Assembly: GCA_009869945.1 (NCBI GenBank)
Contig: WIXG01000029.1
Coordinates: 186,001 to 250,000 of the forward strand
DNA length: 64,000 nt
Origin: Mesaphorura yosii
Lineage: Eukaryota; Arthropoda; Collembola; Poduromorpha; Tullbergiidae
Direction of reading: 5' to 3'
Below are positions 20,860 to 36,200 of this stretch, piece by piece; the stretch's first letter is position 1, and each line of letters starts with the position of its first letter. The translations under genes were made by a program, and so were the position numbers. Under the pieces are notes generated by a model. The model saw only the letters and a program-made list of their open reading frames with translations, did not search any database and was not told the origin of the DNA.

Positions 20860-23800
20860 TCAATCCATATTAACTTGAGACTTGGCAAAGTTGAGGAAGA
20901 CTTGCTCCAAACTCGTTTGTCCTACAGAATACGCGTCCAGCTTAAACTTTTCTTTGGCGAGTTCCAATGTCTCGAACAGTTTGCCCCATGTTATATCTTC
21001 AGCAGGAGGGACATGATAATGAAGGAAGCCAGGATGGATATCTTTTAAGCTCCCATCTATCAGAGGAAGACGAGCAAGGGTGATGGAGCCAATCAGTCAA
21101 TATCATTCTACAATTAGGCCGCGAAAACTTACTTGGGAAAGCCTCTTCGATAAAGTTTCTTAGGCCATCTAATGCTTGCTCCCACTTCTGCGGCTCAAGC
21201 GCTTTTCTCAAGAGTACCGAAGAATTTCGACGTAGAGCCGTTTCCTATTTAGTGTTTGCCGAATTTAGAGTCAGTACTTACAAGCACATTTCGCAAAGCC
21301 CACGAGTCGTCTCTATCTCACCTGTTTGTCTCTCGTGTAATCAGCTCCAACTCCAACCGGAGGACATTGAGCAATGATAGTGTATCCTTCTCCAAACTTA
21401 TTCTTCAAATGCTGGGGAGACCCCAAACATCTGAATACACCATTGACCATTATGGCAAGCCTTGAGCAAAGTATTTCGCACTCCTCCAAACTGTGGGAAT
21501 GAAGAACCCACATTTAGGCTCAACCGCAGGATATTCTTTATTTCCGATCGTGTCATTATTCAACGCACCTGTGGGAAGTCAGGACAATACTCGTTCCTGA
21601 ATCGCGTACCATTGTAATCGCGTTCCACAAATGTCTTCTGGCCACAGGATCCATTCCAGTGGTGGGTTCCTTTAAATTTCAAGACAATCATGAATAGCAC
21701 TCAATCACAATTTTCGAAGGTAGAATAAAACATTCTAGGGAATTACGTCAAGAAATACGAGCGGCGGGTTGCCCACGAGAGCCATTGCTGTTGACAGTTT
21801 TCTCTTATTTCCACCGCTGTATCGACAGAAAATAATGGGAGCTAAATTGATTGGCGCAAGCACGTTTTCGAATAATACAAACACACCTGTAGTTTCTCAC
21901 GATTCGGTCCAAGTATTCCGTGAAAATTAAGTTGTCTGCAATTTTATTGATCATGTTATCAATATCACTCTCATAGATCCCACGAAGTCTTCCAATCATC
22001 CTCAAAGTCTCGCGGCCCGTCATTTGGTCAATTAAGCCATCGAATTGTGGGCAGTATCCCATGTTGCGATGAACACCTTCGATATCATTTCGAATGCTGT
22101 GAGAGTATATGAACGCGTCACCAGATGTGCAAGGGTAGTCCCCGGTCAGCATCTTGAATGTTGTCGTTTTGCCGGCTCCGTTAACTCCAAGAAGCCCAAA
22201 TGTCTGTCCACGTTGAACGCCCAAATTCAGTTTGTCCACGGCCAAAAAGTTTCCATACCGTTTGGTCAGGTCGCTGCACGTGTAACAAAACCACGCGTTC
22301 AGATCTCAAAAAATGTCGACAAGTTAACTACGAACTGCAATGTTATTAGTACCGTAAAATCAAATTGTCAGTCTCAAACAGCTTCTTCAAAGGCGTCTTC
22401 CCGATTCTCTTCCTTTCTTCAGCCACGTCGTTGTCCTCAACGATAAGCTCATCTAAAGGAAACAGGGATTAATACCGGGTTGCTGCACATTCACGCATCA
22501 CAAATTTTTCTCACCCAAGTCACTCTTGGGAGTTGGCTTCTGGGTTTGTGCAGCCTTCTTTTGAAAAATTTCCCAAAACCTGAGCTCACATCCAAGTAAA
22601 ATTATTACGCACGCACCGCCTAGTATCAACAGCGAGCAAAGATTCTTTCCAATTCCATTCACTTCCCAGTCAAAAAAGTTTTCTTTCACTGAAAGAGACA
22701 AGAAAGGGCAAGGTATTAAACAAAGTTCAGAGTGATTAAGGAATTTGCGCCACTACGCCGAACCTGTTGTGCAGCAAATGTTATTCTCGAATCCAGCACA
22801 GGTGTACTCCAAACTTTCTACAGAGTCGAAGAAAAAGCCGCATTGCTCTTTGAGAAGAACATTCTTCGCCATTTGTACTACACCATTTCCAAATGCAAAC
22901 ATCGGGAAGACCATCAGCACATCATTGAGTGTATCGCCGACTTTCTCCAGCTTGAAATCTGCAATCGTTACGATTGAGTAGATGATCATCGGAAGCATTC
23001 CCGAGAAGATGTTGAAGATGGCTGTTCTAATGAAACCATTCGTTGCTTCCGTGAACGCGAAACTCAGGAGATACATGAATGGCAGAATACACACGTCGAA
23101 CACGATGAAGAACAGGAACAGGTAAAATGTAATTTCAGGAGACGTGTACTCGTCTACCTTGAATAAGTGCAAGAGACCCAGAATGAGGTAGCAGGGGATC
23201 AGAAACATTGCACAGTCCACCAGATAATTTGCTATCCAGAAGGTGTAAAATTTGACTCCCGAGATGTACTGCAAGTGTTTTGCTCTCGACTCTCTTTCGG
23301 TGATGAGAAACACGACAAATGACGCTGCTAAGAATGACATTCCGAAGCATAATGTGTACCCAACCAAGAACCCAAGCGTGTACGCGTCTCCAGCTTGTGC
23401 ACCGATTTCTAGTTTTGTATATGGAAATGGAAAGTTCGTGACCTTGATGGTCACATTTTTCTCAAACGACTTCAGAATTGCATTGGTTAAGAGGTTGTAA
23501 GCCAATGGTGGCGTGTGCGGCTCTTCGTTGTTGAAAAATCCAACAATATTTGTAGCTGATGTTTGGTTCGAAGTGGCCTCTTCGTACCCCACAAGATACC
23601 GGTAGCTGACGAACTCCAAGTCCGCAATTTGCTGCAAAAATTAACTCGTGAACGAAGGCACGCAGAGCTTAGACTAACAGGCCGTTTCCTCACCTTTTCA
23701 ACAATAAAGTCCACAAACGACTCATTCTTGGTGTCTTTCACTTCCGAATCTTGTTCCCGTGCAATGTCCTTGAAAGACTCACACAGTGGACTTGAATCCT

Positions 23801-26800
23801 CACAATGTGTCGTGGTGAATACTTGGCCAAAAAGGTTGTATGACTGAAGTAATCAAATCATTCGTGTCAAAATTAGGTGGTTCAAGTTCGTCATAATGCA
23901 GAAAACTTACTTTCAATTCCATCGTCAAAGGAGGCGCATCGCTAAGCGCAGGAAAACTGGGCGCAATGACGAGCAGAGTCAGTATCACAAGAACTGGCAA
24001 ACCCATCTGTCCAAACAGAAGCAACCGATTCCGCTTGATATAAATCAGTTTCTTCACGACCATTGCACGGAATTGTTGGAGGAATAGAATTAGTCCAGTA
24101 TTTCGCCTCGACTGCTCGTACAGATTGATTTTCGAATCTTGTAAGCTATTTAGTGAAACTCCAATATGCGGGTTGCTTCCGTTCACGCTCGACCCAACCC
24201 CGTGTTCCTTCTCAAACGCCTCGGTCACTTTGCGCTCAGCTTCACGTCCAACGCGTATAAAAACTTCTTCCATGGTCGTGATACTTGCGCCGTAAGACGC
24301 AATTCCAAGCTCGGTCTTTCTCGCTTCCAATTCCTCGAACATTTGGGGAAAGAGGATGGACTTTTCATCAGGTAACGAATAGCAAAGCTCAGCACCGATA
24401 TTCTGGTCAATTTCAATCTGTGGAATTCGTTTACGGAGCAATCCGGTGATCTGATCAATATCACAATTTTCCTCCTTCACAATTTTTAAATGATATCCTC
24501 CGCCTGTGTGAAAATTCGAAACTTGAGGTCAGCGCCCAGATCATTTCAATAGCCTTTTGTGTTATACCGTATTTCTTTTTAAGGAAAAGACTGCTTCCAC
24601 AACACTGCAATTCTCCATCGGCCATGATGGCAATACGGTCACCAAGTAAATCAGCCTCTTCCATGAAGTGAGTTGAGAGGAGGACAGTTCTTCCCTTTTT
24701 CTGTATAAATGTTTTACTTTCTTTTATCATGTCTACTTTGACTGCGCGTGAGCGTAGGATAGACATTGCCCTTACAAAGTTTTGAATCAAGTCCCAACAA
24801 GACCGGCGAGCGGCTGGATCCATTCCAGACGTCGGTTCATCCAGCAGCACGACCTTATAGGCAGATTAAGATAGATTATAGATAGATTAAAACTAGTCCC
24901 CTGAATGTACAATTCACGCGGTAGAACTAATTTTACCTTAGAATTAGCGCAAAACGCAATTGACACAGACAGCTTCCGTTTCATGCCACCGCTGAGAGTA
25001 TGTGACTGTGCTTTCCTCTTGTCCTCAAGGCCCAATAACTTCAAAATCTTTTCGGTTTCAAGGGACACGAGTTTCTCAGGAAATCCTTTCAACTATTAAA
25101 AGAATCTAGCTTATCAAAAGCCTGAGGAGAGTTTTAAGTAATGCCTGATTGCTTACCAAGCAGAAAAATCGAAGATGTTCCTCAACGGTCAAGTCATCAA
25201 AGAGCACGTCATGTTGTGGACAAATTCCCAAGCTTGAGCGTACTTGATTCAATTCAGTGTCGATATCGTATCCATTTAAGAATGCAGTTCCAGACGTTGG
25301 TGGAAACAAACCTAAGAGTCATTCGTTATGAGTCATCATCCAAGTCAACAGTCAACGTTGTACGGCTGACTTACCAGTGAGCATCGAAATTGTAGTTGAT
25401 TTGCCCGCTCCGTTGTGCCCCAACAAAGCCGTGATTTGGTTTTCGTACATGTTCAAATGCAAGTTTCTCACGGCCTTGTTCTTTCCAAAGGTTTTAGACA
25501 AACCCTTAATTTTTACCCCAGCAAACGAATTTGGTTCCGTCTCCAAATATTCTTGCGGTGTCGGATTTTTGGAAGCCGCGTGTGAATGAGTGGGCTGATC
25601 CACTCCGCCTACCCAGTATGATTTCTATCCAATCAATCAACATTATTTTAGCCTGTGGCTCATCAGTAATCGCAGATGTGAACTGATGCAGCAACATACC
25701 AAGAATGGATAATTCCAAGGAAGTGGGATGCCGTATTCGCCAGGCCAAACTGATTCAATGTAGAAAGTTATCAGGAGGTACAAGAGCGAGTTGATTCCAA
25801 TCATGATCAGACAATCCGCGACACAGAAATCATCACCCGGTCCGATACCGTCGAACAAATTACCCCAACCCACTCCCTGACCACGAGCCTCCAGCGCACA
25901 CAAGATGAAGCAAATGAGGGCAATGGGCGAATTTGTCAGGAATGACGCTCCAATTTTTGCGCCTCGGGATATCAAGTAATACTTCGGCTCCAGGAACATG
26001 TACGGCACAAAGAAGATGAACCAAAGCACGGCGGAAACGATTGCCCCAACATTCGCTGTTTTAGATTTGTAACATCGTCACAATTTTCTTCTTTGATCTT
26101 TCTACGTTGCACGCGAGCTTACCAGTATTCGTGAGAGACGAAACGAAGAAGGCGATTGCCACAGCTTGCACGGAGAATGCAAAAACGAGGAAGAAGAGAA
26201 CGATCGGGTTTGAGAATTCCATAACGCCTTGTCCTGTGAATCGCACTTTGAGCAAAACTGTCATGAGAAAGCAGGCAACTGTAAGAAATGTGAACGATCT
26301 GATAATCCAGGCCGCCCAGTGCAAGTAGTTTGGAAGACCCATCATCTTCATTGACTCCTATTAATTTCAATTCGTCAGTAGCAAAATGCATCTGCATACA
26401 GCTTTCAGTCTCATCTCGAACAAACGTTGGCGTACCTTCAACCTCCGTTCCTTTTCCAGCACGATGCACCGTGTAATGTTCAAAACCGGGTATATGAAAG
26501 ACACCATAATCAGCAATGGCAGTGCGCCTTGCAAAGCAAAAACAAACTTGTCCTCAATGTACGGCGGATAGGGAAATCGACGCAATGAAATTTCGTAGTT
26601 TTCGTAAGCAGACAATTCTTCGGTTTCATTTAAAATGCTTCTTGTAAGCGTCGTGTCAATTGCGTACTGCAGATACAAAAATCCTTCCGCGTAGTACCCT
26701 GCATGCATTCAAATTATTAGCATACATTCCATTCAGGTTTGAAAGAAATATTTATAAGAGGTCCCACCAGGCAGTCCGCCATTAGCACTGAAAGGGGCTC

Positions 26801-27790
26801 GTGGACCGGGCAGCTTCAGGAATGGATAAAGAATGTCCGTGTACCAGGCCGCTTTTAGTCCAAATCTTTCCGAGATTAAATCAAACTCGGACCTTTGTTT
26901 CGCCGGAAATCTCAGTGTGTACTACACACAAAGTAGTACAGAGTAAGTCAATTCGACGAAAGTGAAATGCGCCCAGAATTCAAGGTGTTGAAAAGAGCTT
27001 TACCTCTATTGTACTAGGAAACTCTTCGCTGCCTTCCTCAAATGAGTTTGTGAACACAACTCCAGCGAGCACCGGGTGCTTCGGCTCGCTCGCCGAAGAC
27101 GAATTTTCAAGCAAGTTGTTTCGGTGCAGCTGACGTGACATTTCATGATACGCCTCCACGAGTTCCTCTTCCGAATTGTATCCGGTCATTGTGTACTGCC
27201 TCGTACCAAATTGAAAGAATTTGTCACGAATCGTATTCATTAAGCGGTCGGTCGCCGGATTTGAGGGAGCGTAATAGATCTCATTGCTGTACAACAAACC
27301 TCCAATAAGTTCACATTGGTAGCAAATGGCTATACGCCTGCAACTTTACAATGCATGTGCATTTACCATATTTCTCGCACTGATTCATACGGTGCCGTAT
27401 CCACAAAGAAATTGTGGTATACAGTTGGTTCATTGTGAAAATTCGCTGGAACGTAGTTTCGTGTCACGATCAGAATGAATGAGCAAAAGATCGGAAAGAC
27501 GATTTCGAAAAAGACGTGCCATGGGTGCCTTCGCTGAATCGTCCAATTCTTCCATAACAAAAGTCGGAACTTTTTCCAATTTGAGGTAGTCACGTTGTTT
27601 TCGGGAGAATTCGGATTTGCAAGAGGCGATAACCGCCTGAGCAGTAAATATGAATCAAACCAATGCTTATGAGTGAATACGCTTCGAAGGCTCCAGATAC
27701 TGGAAAATGAACTTGTGCTTACCCTTGCTGAGGAGCGGGCTCAATTTGCTCCACATTCCATGTTTGACTGAATCCTCCGAATTTCTTCAT
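20860..27790 (-). CDS. ABC transporter, subfamily A (ABCA3-like), array copy 1
   Basis: Full transporter expected to flip lipids across membranes. The gene has about 23 exons and begins [15 protein letters not shown] at 27790. Order: cytosolic tail and first membrane helix ([14 protein letters not shown], 27636-27367), large extracellular loop, membrane helices (about 26350-25700), and NBD1 with Walker [10 protein letters not shown] (about 25400-25425), [10 protein letters not shown] (about 24980) and [11 protein letters not shown] (about 24830). A regulatory segment follows with [17 protein letters not shown]. The second membrane domain spans about 24080-22520. NBD2 has GVNGAGKTT (about 22165-22190), [11 protein letters not shown] (about 21800) and a Walker B split by an intron after LD. 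The protein ends [20 protein letters not shown]. All nucleotide-binding motifs are intact. It is closest to copy 2. The ligand is unknown. Confidence 0.9.
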
Positions 27791-30200
27791 TGTTATACTT
27801 TCACACTGCCACAATGTTCAGCACAAAAATCACAAAATTGCGGCACCTTAAGTAAAATTCAATTCCTGAATTCCGCGAGTATTCGCCAAAATGGAACTAC
27901 TTACAACGCAAACACTTTACGTAGCTGTACAAATACGCCAAAACAAAATCGAGATCGCTGCATGAAATCTAGAAACATGAGACCCTTGAGTAAAAGGTTT
28001 GAGCACAAACACGTCAGACAAAAACACACAAGGAAAGAGAAAATTGATCAAAACTTTCAATTAGAGGGCTTAGATGAAAGGAACGATTACAACTCGCACT
28101 GAAAATGGAACAACTGTAACTGTATACTTTTCCGGATCCATGAATCGACCAAATTGGGCGTAAGGAACTTCATAAATTAGGTTAGTAAGAGTATCGACGG
28201 GAACCTAATTATGAACTGGGCTGCCGACCATGAGCATACCTGTGGTTTACTACGACCAAATAGGTGAGGATGCACAAAAAAGCGAGACTTCCAGCCCGTA
28301 ATGCAGAGACGAAGAGGAATTAAGGAATTAATGATCGTCGACGATCATGACGTTGGAAGCTACTTCTTTGCCATTAAAACTGGTCTTGCGTCCATTGTAC
28401 TTTTTGCAGATGGGAGCTGGACTGCAGTGGGAATGTGAACCACTCGAGGTTTGGGCATGAACTTTGGGGAAACACGAGCGAGTGATGAATTAAGATTGAA
28501 TTTGTCTGTTGGTCACTTTGCCTCGCTTCGTATCATAATAAATCCTAGGACAGTTGGAGTTGAAATTGAAAGTACGTTGTATGTGCACATGTGGATGCGG
28601 TCTTTACATGGTCGTCTACTTCTGCTCGCCAAGACGCAGCTCAAGAATCGCGAATTCACTCAATAAAAAAGACTTGGTTGCGTATTTTTCGCATTTGCAA
28701 ATAATACGTTAAGGTGAGCATCGTACGTAAATGCAAAAAAGCAATGCAAAAAACTCAAGGCGAACTTGAAACTGGTTTCGGCGTTGTATGGAATCGACAC
28801 CAACAGTCAGACAGATTATAAGGAAAACCTGCCAATTACCAATTGCGAAATACTGCTTGCTCATGGGGACTTTTGCTCCTCAAGTTAAAGGTCTGCGAGT
28901 CACCAACGTTGGGACGGGCGAAGAAAGGGTCTGTCACTGCATTCGAGAAACAAGAGCCGATCGAATGTTCGTGCATATTGCACATCTTTTGAAGACACTG
29001 ACCTTGTTGACATAGTCCCTCATGTGATCGAAGCCTTCAGGTGTGACAGACGAGTAAAATGGGCGAAAGAAACAGTAGCGAAGTGCGAAGTGCGAAGGAT
29101 AGTGCAATCAACCATAACAAACAGTACGGGCGACGGCATTTAATGTACCAGATATGATTTCTTCATTCATGCATAAGATTGAATAAGCAGAATCTCCTTA
29201 CTTTCTTGAATTCAGATCGCACAATACCAGAATTCGGTCTATGTATTGACAAGCGCAATAACTTTCACAGTTTTGCATGTGATTTGGACTTTCGTGTTGA
29301 GCGTGAAGGTTACGTCATGTGCATGCATTGTCCGCAGCACCACTTTTGTTTCGACAGTTTTGGAATCTGGGAAGTGCACGTCTCACGCGAGCGAATCTTA
29401 ACCCATTTTGAATAATATCATCGCACCCATAGCCTTTGTAATGTATGAACGGTAATGCGTGAGTCATGGCGTGTATTCCACATTTCAGTTTCACACAGTG
29501 CGGACAGCCAAACGACTGGTTCATGCTCGAATTGATTATGACATTTGATTAGCAGTACACACCGTGTCGACGTCTCCACTCGACGCGTTCTGAAAATTTA
29601 ACTAAAGCGTTAAAACTGCTGCCGTAGAAGTTTTGAAGGAGACTCTCATCGTTTATTCAGTTTTCTGACATGCTTGGAACTAAATAATATGTTTTGTTCA
29701 GATGGAAATCAGATGTTTTTGGACAGGTAAAGTTCATGTCGACACTGTAAATCATTATCGTGTTGCACAATGCAGGAAACGATAATGAAATTAAGAGTTG
29801 CGCTTCCAATTGCAACGGTTTCATACGGTCTGGTTTCTTCGCTTGACATGTGCCTGAATTAATTGAGTGTTCCACATGCTTTGATTTATGGCCACTTTGC
29901 CATTGCTATGAACCAACACAGGAACTCTTTGAGTGTGTTTTAAAAATCCAAAAACAATAAAAATAAAATATCAACCCGAAACGACCTGCACGAAGTTTTA
30001 TTTTTTATCGAGGTTTCTTATTTCAATCTTGGAAAGTAGTAACAATAAGTTAAGGTCAAAACAGGGAACATGAACAGAATAATATCCGTGTGTAATCGTG
30101 TAAGCTAGAATTTTCAATGAGATCAGATAAAAGGGATTTGCGCTGAATTCAAGCAAAGCGTGGCGTCGAAGATTTTTTGGTGTGCGTTGCATGCCGAGTT
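27791..30200. other. Intergenic region between ABCA copies 1 and 2
   Basis: About 2.4 kb that should contain the promoter and any 5' UTR exons of copy 1 and the 3' UTR of copy 2. Several short open frames (70-130 codons) are present but lack start context, homology or splice partners. No repeat or RNA gene was recognised. Confidence 0.5.
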
Positions 30201-33200
30201 TCAACCAGCATTGATTTGCGATTTTGCGAAATTGAGGAACACTTGCTCCAAACTTGTTTGTCCCACAGAATACGCGTCCAGTTTGAACTTTTCTTTGGCG
30301 ATTTCCATCTTCTCGAATAGCTTACCCCAAGTTACGTCAGGCGAAGGCTGAACGTGATAGTGGATAAAACCCGGATGAATATCTTTCAAACTGCCGTCTA
30401 AACAAAAAGACGAAAGAATATGAAAACTTCTTTTTCAGTTGTGTCGCGAAGATAAGCATACGTAGCTTCGTACTTGGAAACGACTCCTCAATGAAACTCC
30501 GAAGCCCGTCGAGTGCTTTTTCCCAATTTTGTGGTGCAGTTGACTTCCTCAGAATCAGTGAGGCGCTCCTGCGAAGCCCGCTTTCCTGTAGACATTTGGG
30601 TGTTAACATAGGCTGCTGAAAACATTGACGGTCAACTAATTTTACGTACTTGTTTCGCTCTTGAAAAGTTCTCGCCGACATCGGCTGGCGGACACTGAGC
30701 AATAATTGTGTACCCTTCTCCGAATTTGTTCTTCAAATGTTGAGGAGATCCCAAACATCGAAAAACTCCATTGACCATAATTGCTAGTCTTGAACAAAGA
30801 ATTTCACATTCTTCCAAACTGCAAACGAGTGAACAATAATTAATTCTACAGAAGGAGAGGAGGACACTTACGATTTCAACGAACCTGTGAGATGTTAACA
30901 CGACACTTGTTCCCGATTCACGAATAACTGTAATGGCGTTCCAGAGATGCCTTCGTGCTACCGGATCCATTCCAGTTGAGGGCTGAAACCATGAATGTAA
31001 GCAAAAAATTATTTAATATTTTTAGGTTGTGGAAAAATCAGCATTACTTCGTACCTCATCTAGGAAAACAATGGGCGGGTTTCCAACTAGCGCCATTGCC
31101 GTCGATAATTTCCGCTTATTTCCACCACTAATAATAGAAACAAGAATATTAATATCTACTTCGTTAAAGTCAATGACCAACATTTTCTCACCTGTATGTC
31201 TTTACAACTTTGTCCAAGTGTTCTGTGAATATTAGGTCACGTGCAATTTTTGTGATCATTGCCTCCATGTCTTCTTCCCAAATACCACGAAGCCTTCCGT
31301 ACATTGTTAATGTTTCGCGACCAGTCATCTCGCCAATAAGCCCGTCAAACTGTGGACAGTAACCCATATTTCGGTGGACTCCATGAATGTCATGTCGAAT
31401 GCTGTGTGAATAAATAAATGCATCTCCTGATGTGCAAGGGTAGTCGCCAGTTAACATTTTGAAGGTCGTCGTTTTCCCTGCTCCGTTCACTCCGAGCAGC
31501 CCGAATGTTTGTCCACGTTGAACACCAAGATTTAGTTTGTCCACTGCCAGGAAATTTTTGTAGTACTTCGTCAAATCCCTAAAAAGTAAACCTCATCAGA
31601 CTATGAAAAAGCGCATAGTTTTGAGAGCTAGCGTTGAAACACATACCGTAAAATTAAGTTGTCAGTTTCCTGAAGCTTATTCAAGTTCGTTTTCCGAATC
31701 CTCTCTCGTTCTGCCGCGACGTCTTCGTCTTCTACGATGAGATCGTCTGCAAAAGCATACAAACGTTTTGTATATTTCCTATTTCAGTCATCAAGGATGC
31801 TGTTTGTTTCATATACCAAGTCCACTTTTTGACGTGCTCTCAGCCTGTTGTTTCGAAGCTCTCTTAAAGTATTCCCAAACTCGCAGTTCGCACAAAATCA
31901 AAATGACGGTTGAACCGATTCCAAGCACTACTAGAGAGCAAATGTTTTTTCCGACTCCGTTTACTTCCCAGTCGAAAAAATTGTCTTTCACTGTGAACAA
32001 GTAAAGGTTCCAACTGACGCACCAGTCTAAAAGGCAGTTAATAAATTGGAAGCACAATTTTACCTGTGGTGCAACAGATATTATTTGCAAACAGTGCGCA
32101 GGAGAATTCCAAGCTTTCTGGCGTATCGAAGTGAGAACTGCATTGCTGTTTCAGGAGAACATTTTTGGCCATCTGAACCAGTCCATTTCCAAAGGCAAAC
32201 ACGGGGAACACCATGAAAGCGTCATTGAGTGCATCGCCGACCTGCTCCAACTTGAAGTCCGCAATTGTGACAATTGCATACACGACCATTGTTACTTTTC
32301 CAGTGAACAGATTGAGCATTCCAGCCCGAATGAAACCGTTCGTGGGCTCAGAGAACGCGAAACTCAGCAGGTACATGAATGGAAGCATGCAAGACGCGTA
32401 CAGCACGAACATCACAAACATGTTGAATGTCATCTGCCCCGACGTATACTCTTCTATTTTGAACAAATGCAGCATGATCTGGATAACGATGCAGGGGATC
32501 ATGAAGCACACGAAGTCCACAATGTAATTGGCCAGCCAAAATGTGTAAAACTTGACTCCGGCGATGTATTGCAAATGTTTCGACCTTGATTCCCGCTCGG
32601 TGATGAGGAAGACTACAAAAGTGGCTGCGAGGAACGACATTCCAAACGTCAAGTTGTAACCAACCAGAAATCCGAGTGAGTACGGATCGCTTGCTTGAGC
32701 GCCTTGCTCCAGAGTCGTGTACGGGAACGGGAAGTTGGTGACCTCGATTGTCAAGTTCTTATCGAAAGATTTTAAAATTGCGTTGGTGATCAAGTTGTAC
32801 ACAAGAGGCGGTGAATGCGGCACTTCATTGTTAAAGAAGCCGGTAATGTTCACGCGGGAGGATTCGTTGGAAGTGTTCTCTTCGTATCCAACTATATAAC
32901 GATAGTTTAAGTACGTCACGTCGAGGATCCCCTGTTGAATTATGAGTTTGATGTCAAGTAATGAAACGATTACAAAATAGATGCTTCAGGTCACGTTACC
33001 TGCTCAATTAAGTACTGTGACAAGGACTGATTCTTGGAATCTTTTAGCCTGTACCCTTCCGATCTCAGCGTGTCTTTGAATGCTTCGCACACTGCGCTTG
33101 GGGAATCGCAGTGTGTGGGTGTGTTCGTTTTGCCGAATATTTCATAAGTCTGAAGAAAAGTTTCCGTGAGTCTCTCAGTACGTCTCAGTCGCTTTAATTC

Positions 33201-36200
33201 CGTTTACTCACCTTCATTGATATTGAAAGAGAAGGAGCAGTGCCGAGACCCGGGAAGCTCGGTGCTACCGCCAGCAATATGAACAAAACCAAAACTGGAA
33301 GACCCATCTAGACGATAACATGACTTGTATAAAAATCTGGACCGAAGTCCGAATTCAATGTCACATAAGCCAGCTAACCTGAATCAGCACTAGTAAATAA
33401 TTTCGCGTGATATAAATCCATTTTTTCACCAGCATTGCGCGAAACTGTTGAACGAACAGGGTCATTCCGCGATTCCTCCTCGAATGCTCATGAAGATTTG
33501 TCTTTGAGTTTGAGTCGAGCAGACCATTAATCGTGACTCCAACGTGACCATTGCCATGAAATGAGCCTGAATTTGAGTCTGCTGAGGTACGAGACAAGCT
33601 GCTCGAATTGAAATCATTGACAGGAGCTAGTGTATCGCTAATTTTCCTTTCCGCTTCCCGTCCAACTCGAATAAACACTTCTTCCATCGTAGTAATACTC
33701 GCACCGTAAGACGCAATTCCAAGTTCAACTTTCCTTTGCTCGAGTTCCTCAAACATTTCAGGGAAAAGGCTTGACTTTTCATCCGGCAATGAATAGGTAA
33801 GTTCGGCACCGATGTTCTGGTCAATTTCAACATTCGGAATACGACTTTTCAACAATTCTGTGATTTTGTCTACGTTGCACTCATCATTCTTCACTATCGT
33901 GAGATGGTATCCTCCGCCTTGGAAAAAGGATGAAGTTCTAGAATGTCAATGCCGAATGGTAACTTTTGTGTGCGCCTTACCATATTTCTTTTTAAGGAAA
34001 AGACTGCTTCCACAGCACTGAAGCTCGCCATCTGCCATTATTGCAATTCGGTCTCCAAGCAAGTCCGCTTCCTCCATAAAATGGGTCGACAGCAATACTG
34101 TTCTGCCTTTTTTCTGGGAAAGAATAAATTATGTAAAAGCCTCATTCCTATCAATTCTGCCGTCTCAATCTCAGGAAGCACTTACAAACATCTGTATTAG
34201 GTCCCAGCATGAGCGCCGAGCGGAAGGATCCATCCCGGAGGTTGGTTCGTCCAACAATACAACCTAATTAATACAGGATTCTCATTAGAAGGTTAGACAT
34301 TCATGAACGAAATTAAAACTATACTTTCACGTGCCTTTGATCCAGCACAAAAAGCAATTGACACTGATAGTTTGCGTTTCATTCCACCGCTCAGCGTTTG
34401 TGATTGTGCTGACTTTTTGTCGTCAAGTCCCAGCAGCTTCACAATTCGATCTGATTCGTATTTCACTGCTTCTTCTGGGAATCCTTTTAACTACAGGAGA
34501 AGACAGGAGTTTATAAGTCATTTTCGTCTAAGCTAAAATGCATCAAATCATTATTACCAAGCAGAAGAAGCGCAGGTGTTCTTCTACTGTTAGTTCATCG
34601 AATAAGATATCATGTTGCGGACAAATACCCAGACTGGAGCGCACGGAATTCATTTCGGATCCGATGTCAAAATCGTGAATGGAGGCAGTTCCCGACGAAG
34701 GAGGATACAAGCCTGTGATCATTGCACTTGTTGTAAATCAATTCTGATGGCAGGAACTAACTTTAAAAGAGCATGGACCTGTGAGCATCGAAATGGTCGT
34801 GGATTTGCCAGCTCCATTATGTCCCAACAAGGCCGTAATTTGATCTTCGTACATGTTCAAGTGCAAGTTCTTTACGGCGGTTTTCTTCCCAAATATTTTT
34901 GATAACCCATGAATTTTGATTCCAGCGTATGCCTTCGGTTCAGGTTCCAGCAAGTGCTTTGGTGTGGAGCTAGCTCCTGAGACTGGCGCACTTTGTTGAT
35001 CAGGCGCACCATTTGTCCAGTACCACTTCTGGGGAATACAACAAAAGTTGATATTTATTGGCCGGACTCACCAGTTTCGTTACGCTCATATTCGTTGATT
35101 CATCGCACTTTACCCTAAGTGGATAATTCCAAGGAAGCGGAATCCCAAATTCACCAGGAAAGACAGCTTCAATATACAAGGCTGCTATGAAATACAGAAC
35201 CGAATTCACTAAAATCAAAACAAGGCAGTCGACAGGACAGAAGTCGTCTCCTGGGCCAACTCCAGTGACCATGTCAGACCATTGCAGACCAGTCCCCCTG
35301 GATTCGTAAGTGCTGACCATGAAGCACAAGAAGCAGATTGGAGAGGTGGTGATGAGGGAAGCAGACATTTTCTCAAATCTCGACAAAGTGAAATATCTGG
35401 GTTCAAGAAGTGTGTACGGCACGAAGCAGATGAACCAGAGAACTGCCGACAGTACTGCTCCAACGTTTGCTGGAATTATGCACACATTGTTGAATAATAG
35501 CCTCGACTGTGAATGAAATTCGCCTGTATGAATTTGGAGTGGTTTCTCACCTGTATTTGTCAACGTCGATACAAAGAAAGACATGGCCACCGCTTGAATG
35601 GAGTATGAAAGCATTATACAAAATAGGACGAATGGATTCGAGAATTGCATGACTGGCTGCTCTGCAATTGGACTCTGAAATGTTACAACACACTTGAATA
35701 AAATCGGATTCTTCGAAAGCGAAACATTCCGTAGCTTTGAATGATTACAGTGAGAAGAATGGTCATTAGCGCAACGGCAACAATGAGAAATGTGAATGAT
35801 CTGACTGTCCATGCACACCAGTGAAGATAACTAGACAAGCCCATCATTTTCATAGATTCCTGTAAAGAACGAATGAGAACGATTTTAGAATGAGAATTAC
35901 TTCCCAAATTCCCATTAAACTAAATTAGCATTTGCCAGTACCTTGAGCCTTTTCTCCTTCTCTAACACGATGGATCTCGTGATGTTTAGAACAGGATAAA
36001 TGAATGATAGCAAAATGATGATTGGATACACTCCTTGCATGGAGAACGTGAACTTGTCCTCGATGTATGGCGGGTACGGATATCGTTTTAAGGCGATCTC
36101 AATATTCTTGTAGGCGTTCGCTTCTTCAGTGTCGTTAAGAGCTCTTTGTATGAGAGTCTTATCAATTGCGTACTGAAGATACAAGAAGCCTTCAGCGTAG

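Noticed and set aside
21322-31574. Recent gene conversion between NBD2 of ABCA copies 1 and 2, because long protein blocks are identical
   Set aside because: The DNA differs at many third codon positions across the same blocks (compare 22141-22250 with 31441-31550), so the identity reflects selection on the protein rather than a recent copy event.
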